A stretch of DNA of 64,000 nt, from assembly GCA_047495785.1 (NCBI GenBank), contig JBLDXI010000036.1, forward strand, positions 1 to 64,000, in the 5' to 3' direction. The position numbers and the translations under genes were made by a program. The DNA is from Lepidodermella squamata. Lineage: Eukaryota > Gastrotricha. Each line of letters starts with the position of its first letter. The stretch's first letter is position 1. Positions 32,950 through 46,200 of the stretch are shown piece by piece. The notes beneath the pieces were generated by a model. It saw nothing but the letters and a program-made list of their open reading frames with translations. It had not been told where the DNA came from and made no database searches.

Positions 32950-35900
32950 ATGAAAACATTGAATTTTATTTGCGTTATCGTTGCACTGATTCAAGCAGCC
33001 GATGCTGCTGCGTACGTGCGATGCTTCTCGAGGACGAACGACGCATTCAATGGCTGCAAAACACAGTGTGCAACTCTCCAAGAGTATCAGGTTGGAAATG
33101 TTGTGGACTAGTTTTTCTCATCTTCTAATTTCCCATTTCCCATAGCTCGGAGCAACTTTTTCGACCTTGACAGCGTGCAGAACTGGTGTAAGTTCATTTT
33201 TTTATAATATCTCATTTGCGAGGCACATTTTTCCCGCAGTGGGCTCGAAGCTGTTTCAACTACAAAACAATCAACATGCGATGTTTGCCCGGCAAGATTA
33301 GCTGTTCAGCTGATGAAATTGAGGTTTATTAAACTAATTTTTCAACCTTCGGATTGGAATTTTATTTTATATGAACTTAATCTTTAAATTGAGGAATTAA
33401 ATAAAATTTAATCGAATAATTTCGAAAAAATACCATTATACTAAATTTTTCTAACGACAAACGAGAAAGAAATTATAGAAATTATAAAAGAGCCTCAGGG
33501 CGAAGCCTCTTAATAATAAGTCCATAATTTGTGTAATATTCTGATTTTTAGATTCAAAGATACATTGGCACTTTGTTTGGCGCTATGTACAGAACCTGCC
33601 GTGCGGAAATTACGAAATTTCTGGTCTGTCTGCTTTTTAAGCTACTTAGAACATTTGAATGGTGATTTTGGTTCGCAGACCTTCTCAGCTACTCAATGCA
33701 ATAACAACGGACAGTCCATCTGCATCCCATTCATTGGCAACTGTCCTAACAACTGGGTAAAATGTATAATTCACTTTCTAATTGTTGTGATATATTTTTC
33801 CGTTTTTTGTAGACCTTGGTAAGGTACTGGGACGTGGACACTCAGGCTTGTATGAACTCCGCCAATAGTGAGATCGAATGACGTTGGTTTCTTTAAATGG
33901 TCATTCCACTATTTCGTTTTTAGTCGTTCGAAATACGAGCGATTTTTCAACAAACTTGCGATGCTTTTCGAAAAGCGATCGCTCCTTTGTTGGCTGCCAG
34001 GCAACGCAATGCGACGCAGCTCTCATGACTAGGGTGAGTTATAAAGACACATTCTCGAAACTAATTAGGATTTATCAAAATTTCAGGACTATAGCCCGGA
34101 AAGTTTTGCGGATAAAGCGCGTTGTCTTGCTGGGGTGAGTCCAATGTCTCTAAATTTGCAATTTTATTACGTGTCGCCATTCCACAGCCAGCGGGTTTGT
34201 GTTCAACGTCAAGCGGAGTGGTTTGCCGTAGTCGATGCCCGTCTCCGTTTACGCTCGTAATATTTTTCCCGAAATTCCCTCCGTATCCTAAATTCTGCGA
34301 CCCATTCGTTTGTCGCTTAGGTTACAACTTTCTCTAATAACACCGACTTTATGAGCAATTACGTGGACTGTCTGGTGAAGCAAGCTACTTATGGGTGGGT
34401 CACCTGAAACCCCTTTGATTTGTTCACTTAGAGAAATTGTATTTGATGTGTATGAATTACAGGCCGATTGAACTATGCTACGATGCGTCGAGCGGTGGGA
34501 GCTGTAGCGACAGTTGCGATTCAGGCGCTGGAAAATACGATGTGAGACCTTGGAGATTTGTCTGAACTTTGACTCGAATTCCGTATTATTTTGCAGCTGG
34601 GACCAGTCGGCACGGCAGTACTTCCAAAATCCGCTAATCAAGTCACTTGCCAAGCTCTGGCTCAGGTAAAATAACAATGTCCGCCTCTCATTCCAACTCA
34701 TACTTTGCTTTCAATAGGGACAACACAAAAGATGCATGGACAGTTCGACCAGCGCCCTTGCCGTTTGTGTTCCGCAATCGAAGCCGTGCCCGGCCAATAC
34801 GGTAGGCTCAGCTGTTTCCATTCTTCAAATACACAATTTTTGTACGCGTCAGAATCAAAGCGTCGACGGTGCTGTCTACGACAGTTTTGCCGCTTGCTCA
34901 ACGATTAACTCTGCTGCCGAGTGAGTTGTATCATTGCTACGTGAATTAATTGCTCTCGATAATGGAAGAAAATTGTGTACCCACGAGTCCGAACACAATC
35001 ATTACTCGGCTATTCAGAAGTTCTTCAACAAACTTCCTGCTACTTGACCATGAAGCTTACCTGGGCTCATATTTTGACCATCAACAGTCCGAATCTCGAA
35101 TCCCGATTTAAACTGAGCGAGTGTGTAGTTTAGGTTCAGAGGAGAAGCTTATATGTAAATTAGGGCATCCTAAATCGGGGTCGCGGGGAATTATTCCGTG
35201 GGTCGCCGAGTCATATGGGGATCGCTTAGTAAATCCTGAAACGGCGATTATTTGGTTCAGTTTTGGTAAAATGTCACTAAAGCTCACATCCCACTTCATT
35301 CGACCGAAATCAGTCTGAAAATGCGGTAAACAACAATTTTTGTTTGGAAAAATTATGTTCATTCGGTGAATCTCGGAATTTTGAGCACGGAATTAGTCAA
35401 CATTGAAAAAATAAAAGCATGGATTGATTTAGTATACTACGCTAGGATTAAAGTAGTATTTTTCTTTTTCATGCAGGTACATCAGATGTGAAGCTTCGGG
35501 CGGATCCGTCAACTGTCGAACAGGCAGCTGCTTGCCGAGTGAAACCCGCAACCCAGCCGCGGTTTCGTTTTCATCCCTGCCCAAGTGCCAACAAGCGAAG
35601 AGGCAATTTTTCGTCTATGAAGGATCCGCCAGCTTGACCCGAGGCGAAGCGTCTGCGCTGTGCGTCGCAAACGGAGCCAAACTGGCGATGCTGAAGACCG
35701 ACGACGATTTCGGCATGCAGCAGATAGCTGGCGCGTTAAAAGCATCTCAGTCCAACACAGCCAACCGAGCGGATTTCACAGCTTGGGTTGGCTTGTCGAA
35801 ATACGCCAATGGATCGGTGTTTTGGGACGACGGAACACCTTACACTTTCAATGGGAATCACTGGAGTCCAAATGTTGCAGAAAATGGCAATGGTGAAAAT

Positions 35901-38325
35901 GGCAATTATCCGTCCGATTCTATCTATTACCAACCAATCGATGTTTGCGTCATCATGGTGTATTATGTGAATTTACGCGGATATCTTTACGACGCGATTC
36001 TTTGCGATGGTGCGGCGAAATTCGCCATTTGCGAGAAAGTTGCAGAGGTTGAAACTGGGGTAAGCTTTTCGAAATGGCATCTTGGAAAGCATCACAAATT
36101 TGAGGTATCATAGAGCATTAAATTGTGCTACGATTCGCTAAAAGGCGGTAGCTGCAATGAAACCTGCCCAACAGGAACTGGCAAATACGAAGTTTGAGCT
36201 CCCCAATGTTAGTGTATTTTATAACATTTTTGCTGTTTTTCAGCTCCGCACGTTCGGTATATCTGAATCTCCAAAATACGTTAATTTTGAAAATTGCTAC
36301 GAAAGCGATACGGTGGGCTATTCACATAAAATTGCTCTAATTGAATATCTTTTAATCTTAGCCACCGTATGGCAGGTGTATGTATAGCGCGACCAATTTC
36401 CTTGCAGTTTGCATTCCTCAAGGGGCGTCATGCCCAGCTGGCACGGTAGGCTCCAAGTACAAATAATCGCAGATTGAATTGTATCGACTTGAATACTGTT
36501 TCGATAGACACCGGATCCGAGTGGTTCAACCTACGAGTTATTCGAAATTTGTGCAAGCCCGTGAGTTTTCAAAATTTTACAAGAAAACATTAAGTCGGGT
36601 TGGATGAGCATCGAATTGAAATTCTTGTGAGTACTGTATATCTACTAATTTTCGGTGGTCATTAATTATCGGTTTTGGACAATTTGGGCCTGTTACATTT
36701 CGGTGGATTTGAATTCGGTTTTAGGCTGGCCGCTGAGCAAAAAATTGATTTATTTCAATTAGAATTAATATTCGGTGATTTATATTTCGGTATTTACGCA
36801 AAACACCGAATTCCAAGATTCGGTGATACGCAAAAAGATTGGGTTCAACCATCACCCATCACTTGAAATTGAAATCCATGCCTTTTATTCCTTCTTTTCA
36901 CAACGATTCCGGGAAAGCTCTGAAGTGCCTTTCTATATATTGAGACTGAAGACTTACGACTTGAGTTTATGAATTCATTGCGATCAGGGATTTTGAATTG
37001 ATTTGATTTAATGCAATTTAAGGCCTAAATCACGGTAGAGCTGGGCCAGTCAGAAAAACCCTGGGATTAACCGAACCGGACCGGACCAGAGGCTCTGAAA
37101 TTCGGACCAACACAGCTGTAATCACGATTCGCTTCAAACGGTCAAAATAAATCCCCATCAATTTTGTCCTTTGGCCCTGGCTGAGAAGTAAAACCTTTCT
37201 TTGTCTACCGTATGTGTTACTTTGTTACACATTTAAAGAACATTTTAACCACTTTTTCAGAATTCTGTGAGCACGACTTGCAGTGTGCGAAGTAGGATCC
37301 GGGACCTGAGGTGTTTTCTAGAAAGCTTCTAGCACCCAGCCGAAGAAACCAAAGGGTCCCCTCTGTGGATTTTTTAGCCTTCCTCTGTTAGGAGTCCCGG
37401 AGCTGGGGTGTCACGACCCCCCACCACACCCCACCCCAGCACAACACCCCAGCCCACCCCAGACGACACCCCAGCACCCCTGTACTTCGCACCCTGACGA
37501 CTTGAGCACAAGCGCACTTGAGCAAAAGTGCTCAGCGGAGATTTATTATTATAGCCTGATGGATGACCTCTGTGAGGTCGACACGTCGCTACACAGGCTA
37601 CAGTTTACTAGTTTTCCACGATTCTTCAAATAAACTAGCCACAAGAAATCCAGCTATAAAGCTTCCTGTATTGCTGTAGATCAATCATAGTGTATGGGGA
37701 ATAAGTATAAAATTAATTTAGAGCTTTAGAGATGTTAAATGCAAAATCAAAACCGTTTATTCCAATTGAAATCGCTTTATTCCGACTTGTGATTCTTTTT
37801 CGTTTCAGATTTTACAGCTGCGTCGCGCAAGATGACACGCTTACCTGCCGCAGCCGTTGCTTAGATCGAGAAACGCGATACCCGTCATCCAACGTGTTCT
37901 CAAACAATCGAATCTGCGATCTCGCGCCCAAGAGCCTGTTTGTTGTCGGAGGCAGTGACATGACGCGGAGTGCAGCCATCGAACTGTGCATCGGCAACGG
38001 CGGTCAAATAGCTATGCCGAAGACACGGTCCGAGTTATCGACAGTTTTTACGAATATCATTGCTAAGGTCGAGCAGGATTCGATTCAGCCAACAGATTTC
38101 AAAGGATGGCTAGGCCTGATCAAAACAGCGGATAACAGGATGGCCTGGGAAGACGGCACGCAGCGGCCTAATGAAAATGACGGCTTTGTGTCCAACTTTG
38201 TTCCATCGCCATCTGAGCTTTGCACACTTATCAAATACGACGTGGATTCATACGTGTACAACGTATTACTGGCGAGTTGCACGGAGACTGGCAATTATGT
38301 TGCCTGTGAGAAATATCCTATCTAA
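32950..38325 (+). CDS. Cluster copy C: secreted protein with nine Cys units and two CTLDs
   Basis: Twenty exons: 32950-33090, 33146-33187, 33240-33323, 33552-33623, 33679-33756, 33813-33867, 33924-34033, 34087-34134, 34188-34256, 34321-34394, 34463-34541, 34597-34665, 34718-34801, 34853-34920, 35477-36059 (CTLD1), 36114-36191, 36244-36312, 36362-36445, 36508-36560 and 37809-38325 (CTLD2). Total 2457 nt, 818 residues, with all phases consistent. A signal peptide (MKTLNFICVIVALIQAADA) is followed by units such as RCFSRTNDAFNGCKTQC plus a one-Cys exon. Seven units precede CTLD1 and two separate the CTLDs. CTLD1 has FFVYEGSASLTRGEA and TAWVGLSKYANG; CTLD2 has GWLGLIK and WEDGTQ. Neither shows EPN/QPD or WND. 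It is likely extracellular. Its last intron holds a hAT MITE. This is the best intact reference for the family. Confidence 0.88.
37281..37496. mobile_element. hAT-type MITE with perfect 8-bp duplication, in last intron of copy C
   Basis: The ends are CAGTGTGCGAAGTA and TACTTCGCACCCTG. ACGACTTG flanks both sides (37273-37280 and 37497-37504). The 216-bp body includes a C-rich, partly self-complementary segment expanded by ACCCCAGC-like repeats. Confidence 0.9.
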
Positions 38326-38822
38326 ACTTGGCGACGTTGTGCTGATTCTTCGTTATACATTTATTCAAACCTATTATGACTGACGACTGTTTTTTCTTTC
38401 ATCGTTATATCATCAAAATATTTGAATTTTATGAGTTCCCTTTTCCCTTATTCACTTGGCAAAAACCGAAATATAACACAGGGCAATGAATAAAGGATGT
38501 TTATGTTTGCACATATTTATCTGCCCCTTAGAAGCTATCGGCTCATTACGATAGCTTCAATTGTTCGCGCATCGATTGGTTAAGCGAGTAATTATTATTG
38601 ATATTGTCAATATTGCAGTCAGGGGCTCGCTAATTGGGATTCTTTATTTAAGCTACACGGAATATGGAATCCGATTCTTGCCAATAGCCATTGAGGGGCA
38701 CATAATTATCGGCCGATAACAATCCCGATCAATGATTACGTCGCTGATTGGCTTTTTCCTTATTCGGTTGACTCGGTTGGCTACAGATTCATCTTTCGGA
38801 AGGCATTCCCCTAAGCTCGGAC
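38326..38822. other. 3' flank of copy C
   Basis: An AATAAA signal lies at about 38486. No other feature is supported. Confidence 0.4.
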
Positions 38823-38943
38823 CAGTGTGCGAAGTAGGACCCAGGAGCTCAGCTGAAGAAACCAAAGGGTCCCCTGGGCATTATACTTCCGCTTTGCAGG
38901 TCAAAGGTCACACGTTCACACGTGATCAAAACACTAAACTTGT
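38823..38943 (+). mobile_element. hAT-like MITE subfamily copy
   Basis: Starts CAGTGTGCGAAGTAGGACC and continues into a segment (GACCTGCAAAGCGGAAGTAT in reverse complement) shared with 42423-42557 in opposite orientation. The right end is less clear, so this may be a deleted element. Confidence 0.5.
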
Positions 38944-39099
38944 AAGTTGTTGCTAATGTGGTAGTTTCGTCATTTCGTCACCATGAAGAAACAATTAAAG
39001 AAAAAATGTTGTGAGCTGTAGCCGAACTATCAACCTCTGGTTTTCTGAGCTCGAAGCTCGAACCACTAACGATCTAACGATCTAAATAAATATTGCAAA

Positions 39100-40612
39100 A
39101 TCTCTCGTAAGACTATAGCTTTAAATAACTCTCTAAGAGAGTCATATGAAACACAACTAGCTAACACTAACAATATGAAAAAACTGTGTAAATATGTGAA
39201 TAACCATATGAAATTTAAATCTAGAATACCTTCAATACTTGTTGACGGCGAAACTATCTGCGATCCCTTGAAAAAAGCTGAATTATTTGCGAAATTCTTC
39301 AAATCTCACTTTACTCTTGACGATGGCTGTAAATTAAATGTACAAAACAAACCATGCGTTGTAAATGACTTATATTTCTCAGAACTCTCAATTATTGAAG
39401 CTCTTAAGAAAATAAAAATAAACTCTCCAGCTGGCCCTGATCTTATAAATCCATACTTTGTTAGCAAAACTGTAAATGCTCTAGCTAAACCTTTATCTAT
39501 AATCTTTAACTCTAGCTATTCTTCTGGTTCTGTTCCATTCTTCTGGAAATTAGCCAATGTAACGCCTGTATTTAAAAAAGGCTCACCTAATCTTGTTGAC
39601 AATTATAGACCAATTAGCATTACCTCTTTACCTTGCCGTATAATGGAATCAATCATAAGAAAACAATGGATAAGAGTATTACTTTATGAAAAAATAATAT
39701 CCTACGAGCAGTTTGGTTTTATATCTGAAAAATCGTGTGAAACGCAACTATTAGACTGTTTAAATAAATGGTGCGATCTTGTAGACAGAGGAATGACACT
39801 ACACTGTATATACTTCGATCTTTCTAAAGCCTTCGATACGGTCCCACACGCTAAACTTCTCGATGTCTTAAAATCTTTTAATATTAATGAATGTTTATAT
39901 AATTGGATATCATCTTTTCTAACAGGACGTAAATTTCGCGTAAAAATACATAATTGCTTCTCTGAATTGTACGATGTGACCAGCGGTGTCCCACAAGGGA
40001 GTGTCTTGGGCCCCTTGCTATTTTTATTGTATTGTATTGTATTGTAGTACTGTTTGGTCTCCAAGACTAATTGGCGACCAAAAGTTATTGGAAGGTGTGC
40101 AAAAAACGTTTACCTGGCGCGTGATGAAAACGCATGACTACGAAAAAAGACTTCTAAAACTTAGCCGCTTAACTATTATTCAGCGTCACTTGGTTAGAGA
40201 TATATGTGTAACTAATGATATATTGAAAGACAATGTTAATCTAGATACGAAATGTTTTTTCGATGTTAAAAAATCAAACTATGATACACGTAGCCATAAA
40301 TATTTTCTCCTGATGCGTAAATCTCATCTTGATGTGCTATTTCATTTCTTTAGCTTTAGAGTTGTAAATAATTGGAACAAATTGCCAGCCTTTATAGTAG
40401 ATATTAATGATCGACTAATCTTTAAAAACCATATAAAAAATATTATTACAAAAATATAATGTGACAGGGCGCATATGTGTCCCTGGCTCCTGATCGACTA
40501 ATATATAATTTGTTATATATAATTAACTAGTATCTATGTGATAGATACATATATATATTCATCATGTTTACGGAGCAAAATAAAACTAAACTAAACTAAA
40601 CTAAACTAAACC
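39100..40612 (+). mobile_element. CR1-like non-LTR retrotransposon with internal deletion
   Basis: The frame 39175-40047 encodes a reverse transcriptase N-terminal half: SPAGPDLINPYFV, NVTPVFKKGSPNLVDNYRPI, EQFGFISEKSCETQLL, YFDLSKAFDTVPHAKLL and VPQGSVLGPLLF. It then runs into a (TATTG)n stretch and stops. A second frame to 40459 encodes the element's C-terminal end (STVWSPRL, LSRLTIIQRHL, VVNNWNKLPA). The active-site YADD block between them is missing, so it cannot encode a working enzyme. The 3' end has (ACTAA)n repeats at about 40585-40612, typical of CR1-type tails. The endonuclease region is also absent. Confidence 0.85.
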
Positions 40613-40689
40613 ACACATGAGACACGCATGAAACCCGTGTTAGAATCAATTGATATAGGTCACAGTTAAAGCAGGTCACAGTTCACGTC

Positions 40690-41060
40690 GCGGAAAAACT
40701 CGCACTTCGGTTTTTTTCTGATTACAGTACTTTCGTATACAGTTTAGTTAACTGTATTTTTGTACAGCGCATCTCGACAGTTTTGTATTCTACGGTATTA
40801 CAGCTGTAGAATTTGTACAGTAAACACCGGCCGTACATTGGCTAACAGTAATCACACTGTAGTACAGTGTGATTACTGTTAGCCACTGCACTGCACTGCA
40901 CTGTACTGATAAGTACTGCCAAATGCAGTAGTTATTAGTACTGTCGAATGCACTGTACATAGATGTACGGCGAATAACTGTATTTTTCATGTACAGCTGA
41001 GGCTGCTGTACCTCAATCTACGGCTAATAACAGTAGCGGTTGTACAGTGAAAATCGTGGA
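40690..41060. repeat. Palindrome-rich TACAGT block
   Basis: Contains a near-perfect palindrome: 40840-40861 (GGCTAACAGTAATCACACTG...) pairs with 40863-40884 around one base. Many TACAGTA/TACTGTA words occur on both sides, consistent with a foldback element. Confidence 0.6.
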
Positions 41061-42040
41061 ATATGTATCAAAGTATGAATGGCTATAATCGATGAACGCG
41101 TCATGTCTGATGAACGTTTTATAAAGCCTTTATACTCGTTTTGACTCATTTCAGACGCTGGTATTTGTTACCGGGAAGCCGACTTACTTTACGGCGGCGA
41201 CAAATTAGCTAGCGACAAAATAGATGCATGTCATTATTATAGCGTAAAGAAATTTCATGCCATTGAACGTTTGAAAATTATTAAGTATCACGCTGAATTC
41301 TCGGAATTGGACAAATTACGGCCGTATGACATTTCGGCCCACGACGTTTTAGCCACGAATTTTCAGTCCCGTCAATTGAGCCGGAAGAGAATTCAGCCCG
41401 CGACATTAGAGCCCATATTTAAATACAAAATAACAACATTTTAGCTGCGACGATTTAGCGAGAGAAGTTTGAGCCGTAAATGTTTATTTCAAAGACGGCA
41501 TTCCCTCATTCGACATTTTAGTCAGCGACAATTCAGCCCTAATTACTCCCAATACCTTATTGGCCCATTGAATGCGAAGCTCTGCGCATAACTACCCAAC
41601 TCGTCGTAACTGCCTTGTTCGTTTCGTAAACAGTATTCGGCCCGCTGTCAGCAACCCTGTTGTAGAGGCGAAGGTCGCATGGATGTTGTAACCAGAAATG
41701 TCTTGACGCCCGAATAAAGCATTCATTGGACAACGGGGGACCCTTTGGTTTCTCCGGCTGTGGCGTGGCCTTTCAATTAAGCTATGGGCGGGGCTGTTAT
41801 TAAAAAGCCCAATTAGTTGTTGAATATCAAAACTTAGGGCATAGTTGCGTTTGAATGGCAATAATTTCTTACTGTCTTCATTTCACAGGGGGCACTTTTG
41901 CTTTGTGAAATCGGCCTTAATGATCGATTTTTCCGCCTAAGAGAGAGGTTTTAGACCGCAATTTTGAGCCGACAAGGTAAAAGATTGGGGAAATTAGTAT
42001 TTTGAGGGGCTAGAGTTGCGCCGGTTAGAAATTTAGAGTC
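41061..42040. other. Low-complexity intergenic sequence
   Basis: Between 41320 and 41560 there are many diverged 'CATTTTAGC.GCGA.ATT.AGCC' units. Around 41735-41765 a GGGACCCTTTGGTTTCTCCGG piece matches the interior of the hAT MITEs. No gene seen. Confidence 0.4.
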
Positions 42041-42190
42041 CACCGGTTAACCCGGTTCGGTTTGCTCTGGCGCTCGGTTGAAACCGAACCGAACCGGTTA
42101 ACCGGGTTAACTGAAGCCAAAACTGGAAGCCGTCATTTCATCTCGGTTTAGCCGGAACCGAGACGGTTACCGGTTAACCCGGTTATTCTA
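42041..42190. repeat. CCGGTTAACCCGGTT self-complementary repeats
   Basis: Repeated ACCGGTTAACCCGGTT and GAACCGAACCG words form an inverted arrangement across about 150 bp. Related GAACCGGACCGG words occur near 37072 and 60440. Confidence 0.6.
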
Positions 42191-42422
42191 AAAAAGCAAT
42201 ATTTGTGAGTTTTTATTGGTGAGGAATTCCCGAAAACAAATTAGATATTCGGATTCAGCGTGAAAATTTGTTTTCGGCATAGTTTCGCAAATAAGCGCAT
42301 TAGCCAATTGAAATGTTCTTCATGTTCATTTGAAAGGGCTGGGCAAGTCGCGGATGATTAAATTCAAGAAAAGTACTCGGGAGTCTTTTGGAAGTTTTTC
42401 AAAGTGACGAGTTGACGAAATG

Positions 42423-42557
42423 AGTTAAGTGTTTTGACCACGTGTGACCTTCGACCTGCAAAACAGAAGTATAACGCTTTGGCTTTTTCTCTCGTTGCAG
42501 TTCTGGTGGTCCCGGTTGGTGTCGCAGCCCCCCGCACCTCTTTACTTCGCACCTCTG
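42423..42557 (-). mobile_element. hAT-like MITE subfamily copy
   Basis: In reverse complement it begins CAGAGGTGCGAAGTAAAG and shares the GACCTGCAAAACAGAAGTAT-side segment (forward) with 38823-38943. Confidence 0.5.
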
Positions 42558-42643
42558 CCAGATCGGAAAAGAAAAACAAAAACAAAACATAAAAAATATC
42601 TACAGTCAAGGACAATGTCACTGATAAGGTCTAGCAGGCTCTG

Positions 42644-42835
42644 CGAAAGGCTGGCTTGATCGAAACAGCCGGTAACAAGCTGGTTTTGTAAGCCTTGTGC
42701 CCACATTTGCCCCATCGCCTGTTGGGCTTTGCGCCTACATCAAATTTGACAAGGATCAAGACGTGTACAAGACGTGTAGTACTGGCAAGTTGCAAGTTGG
42801 GATATGCTGCTTGCAAGAAATATCCCTAAGTCTAA
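42644..42835 (+). pseudogene. CTLD2 relic of the cluster family
   Basis: Forward frames read GLIETAGNKLVL then a stop, and in a shifted frame CAYIKFDKDQDVYKT. These correspond to GLIKTADNRMAW and CTLIKYDVDSYVYN of copy C. It is the tail end of a lost gene lying in the same orientation as copy C. No upstream exons remain. Confidence 0.7.
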
Positions 42836-43295
42836 CTTGTCTAAAACTTTCAATTTTCGCACTACGATCATCGATCATCTGCTATTGATGGTAACTCCTC
42901 GAAATTGCGGTTGAAAATTCACTACAATTGTATCGAAATTTCATTTGGTCTCGCTAAGCCCTCAACGTCGCACACGTTCACGGCTGGATAGATTCTTTTT
43001 TATTGATCAGATGGAGCTGGATCTGATGGATGGAGATGCTGGATGAAACTATTTTGCACACGATGCCGGATGTTCGATCAGTAACGTACCTGAAAACGCA
43101 AGAAAAAGTGATGGCAACGCATTGCATTAAACAGGCTATTTCAATTTATTAGTCAAACCATATTTCTATTGAATAACTGATGGTATAAGCAAATTAAATA
43201 ATGTCATGTTGATTCTTGATTTTGATAAAAGGAAAACATTATTCAGTTCAAAAGTTGATTCATAGCATGGAAGAATCAGTTCAACGCCGCCAGGA

Positions 43296-46200
43296 TTAGA
43301 TAGCATACTTCTCGCAGATGACATACGACGCTGTATCGGTGCAACTCTGCAGTACATACCAGTAATAACCAGCCTGGCCAGGCTCTTCGGGCGGTGAAGT
43401 CTGCTTAACAATGAAGCATTGCTCAACCGGCGCGGGATCAAATAGGCCAACATCATCATTTGCATTTGATGGGCGGAACGTGCCGTCTTCAAAAATGAGG
43501 TTGTTATCATCACCAGCAGGTTTCCTCCAGCCTACCCACGCTTTGAAATTGTCAGCGTCAAGTCCATCTTGAACGACTTTTCCACCAGCACCTGTCGTGA
43601 GAGCGTCCCTCTCATCAGGCGTCTTCGGCATGGCTATTTGAGCGTTGTTGTTACGGCACAGTTCGATAGCTGCAGATCTCGTCATTTCACTTCCCCCGAG
43701 AACTATGAACTCCTTGGGGGCCGAGTCGCAAATTCGGTTGTTCCACGACGATGGATATTTCGTTTCACCATCAAAGCAGCTGATGGTTCGACAGTTGACC
43801 GTTTGATCTGGCGCAACGCAGCTGTACAATCTAAAACGAAAAAGGCCGATAATTAAACATGAACTAAGACATTCAAAGTGAAATAATCATATATCAAAAA
43901 ATTCCGAGGTTTGATTTAACATTTGACCTTAAAACCCAAAACGACTATTCGTTTAATTTGCGCACGATGAACTTATTTACAACGAAAAAATAAGTTCCGA
44001 TGATGGCTAACATAGCCTGGTCTGATAACCAATCATTATTTTGCATTCCTCTGCCAAGAAAACCATACCTAAACCTAACGAGTTCCCATAAAAAAAATGC
44101 AACATCAGACTATAGATCGTTTGTTTCATATTCTTAAATTGCCAAAAATACACTGTGAGATCCGGTATTTGGATGCAAATCGTGGTTCTGTCAAAAGTCC
44201 TTTTAGCGGCTCAACGATGCGTCGTAGGGCAAAATGCCTGACGGCAAATGAAGTCCATGACCCGGCGGTTCCTTTGACACCGAATTTAGGGCCACAAGGT
44301 CTGAACAGGTCTTTGAAAAAAACTGTTAAATAACGTCGAAATTTTGGATTAGAGCCAAAAATCAGTTAATAGCTATCGAAAAGAAGGTGTGGGAAAATTT
44401 TATTGAGAGATGGTGTATAATTTCTATTCATGAACTTACGGGGTTGCGCAAGCTTCGAACCAGTTGTAAGTCGTACCGCTCGCATCCGAAGTCTAGTAAA
44501 TAAAATGTATAATCTTCAGTCTGTAATGATTTGCGGTGATCCTACCGTTCCAGTTGGGCATGATAATGCTTGAGGAATGCAAACTGCGGCAAAATTGGTC
44601 GCACTATCTACACATTTGATGTATGGAATCTAAGAAATTGAACACGTGGCAAATTAATGAATGAACAAAATCGGCTAAAAAAAACTTGCCGTAATGTTTC
44701 TCTTGCAATCAGCGACATTAGCAGACTTGACAGATTCCGTTGTGCCGAAGGTACCGAACTAAATTAAATTTTGATTAAATGTTGATTAAATAGAAGTGTG
44801 TGAAATTTCTAACTTCGTATTTGCCGGCTCCTGTTGGGCAGGTTTCGGTACAGCTGCCACCTTTGATCGAATCGAAGCACATTTTCACGCTCTGTCAGAG
44901 CGTGATAATCAAGAAGAAAGTTCGAGTTTCAAAAAGAATTACCCCGGTTTCAATCTCAGCAACCTTCTCGCACATAGCGAATTTCGACGTTCCGCTGCAG
45001 AGAACCGTATCGTAGCGGTATTGCTTCTCAAAGAGATTGTTTTCGAAGAACATGACGACGCAAGCATCGACTGATTGGAAATAGATAGAAGAGCCAGGGC
45101 CCCTATTGAAGAAAATAGGCTCGCTCCAGTGATTTTCGTTGAAAGAATAAGTAGTTCCGTCGTCCCAGAACAACGAGCCATTGGCGTATTTCTTCAAAGG
45201 AATCCACGCTGTGAAATTGTTTCGGTCCATGTTGGTCTGCAAGACTTTCAACGCGCTAGCTGCTTGCTGATCAGCGAAATTGTCTCCGGCCCTCAATATC
45301 GCTGGTTTGGCATCGTTCGCAGCGCATACTGTAGCAATATCGCCTTGTGACAAGCTGGCGGATCCTCCGTAGACGAAAAACTGCCTTGTTGCGACTTGGC
45401 ACTTGTACTGAGATGAAAACGAAACCGTGGCTGGATTGCGGGTTTCACTCGCCAAGCAACTGCCTGTTCGACAGTTGACGGAGCCGTCCGAAGCTTCACA
45501 TCTGATGTACCTGCATGAAACAGAAAGGCAAATTTGAATTCATTGAATCCAGAGCTTTGGATTTGATTTGATTTACAGCTTAAATCACGGACCTCCTTCA
45601 ATCAATCAAAATAAATCACTGTCCCAATTTTCCAGGACTAAAACAATCAAATCAAATCATCGACACCCATAAATCACAATAAATCGCGAAACATCGGGAT
45701 TTCTTGTAAGCTGGGGCTTCGAAATGTCAAGAAAATGATGTAACAATGCATATTTGAAAACACCGTCCCTTGCTAAAGCAAAAAGGAGGAGAGATCATAG
45801 TTTCGCGGTATCAAGTTTTTCGATTACATCAACAAGGCTAAATCAAAATCAATCAAATCAAAATGTTTCCCCGCGTAAATCAATCATTTCAAATCTAAAT
45901 AAGTGAAAATAGGGTCTAAATCAAATCAAATAAAAGCCAAAGCACTGATTGAATCACTATTTCTAGTATATCAAAGATCCACGTCAGCTATGGAAAAGCT
46001 TTAGAAATTGTTTTGCTATTGCAAACAGGCTCTAGATTCTAATATTATTGATTGATCATCAACGGGGCACGTAAGAGTGAAGCAACTCACTCAGCAGCTG
46101 AAACAGTTGCGCAAGCTGCAAAATTGTTGTAGACAACACCGTCGGCGTTCGCATTCTATGACGGAGAATTGAGCTCTTAAGTTTAGCATCATTGAACATG

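Noticed and set aside
34288-34701. Minus-strand 137-codon frame
   Set aside because: Antisense to four consecutive, phase-matched exons of copy C.
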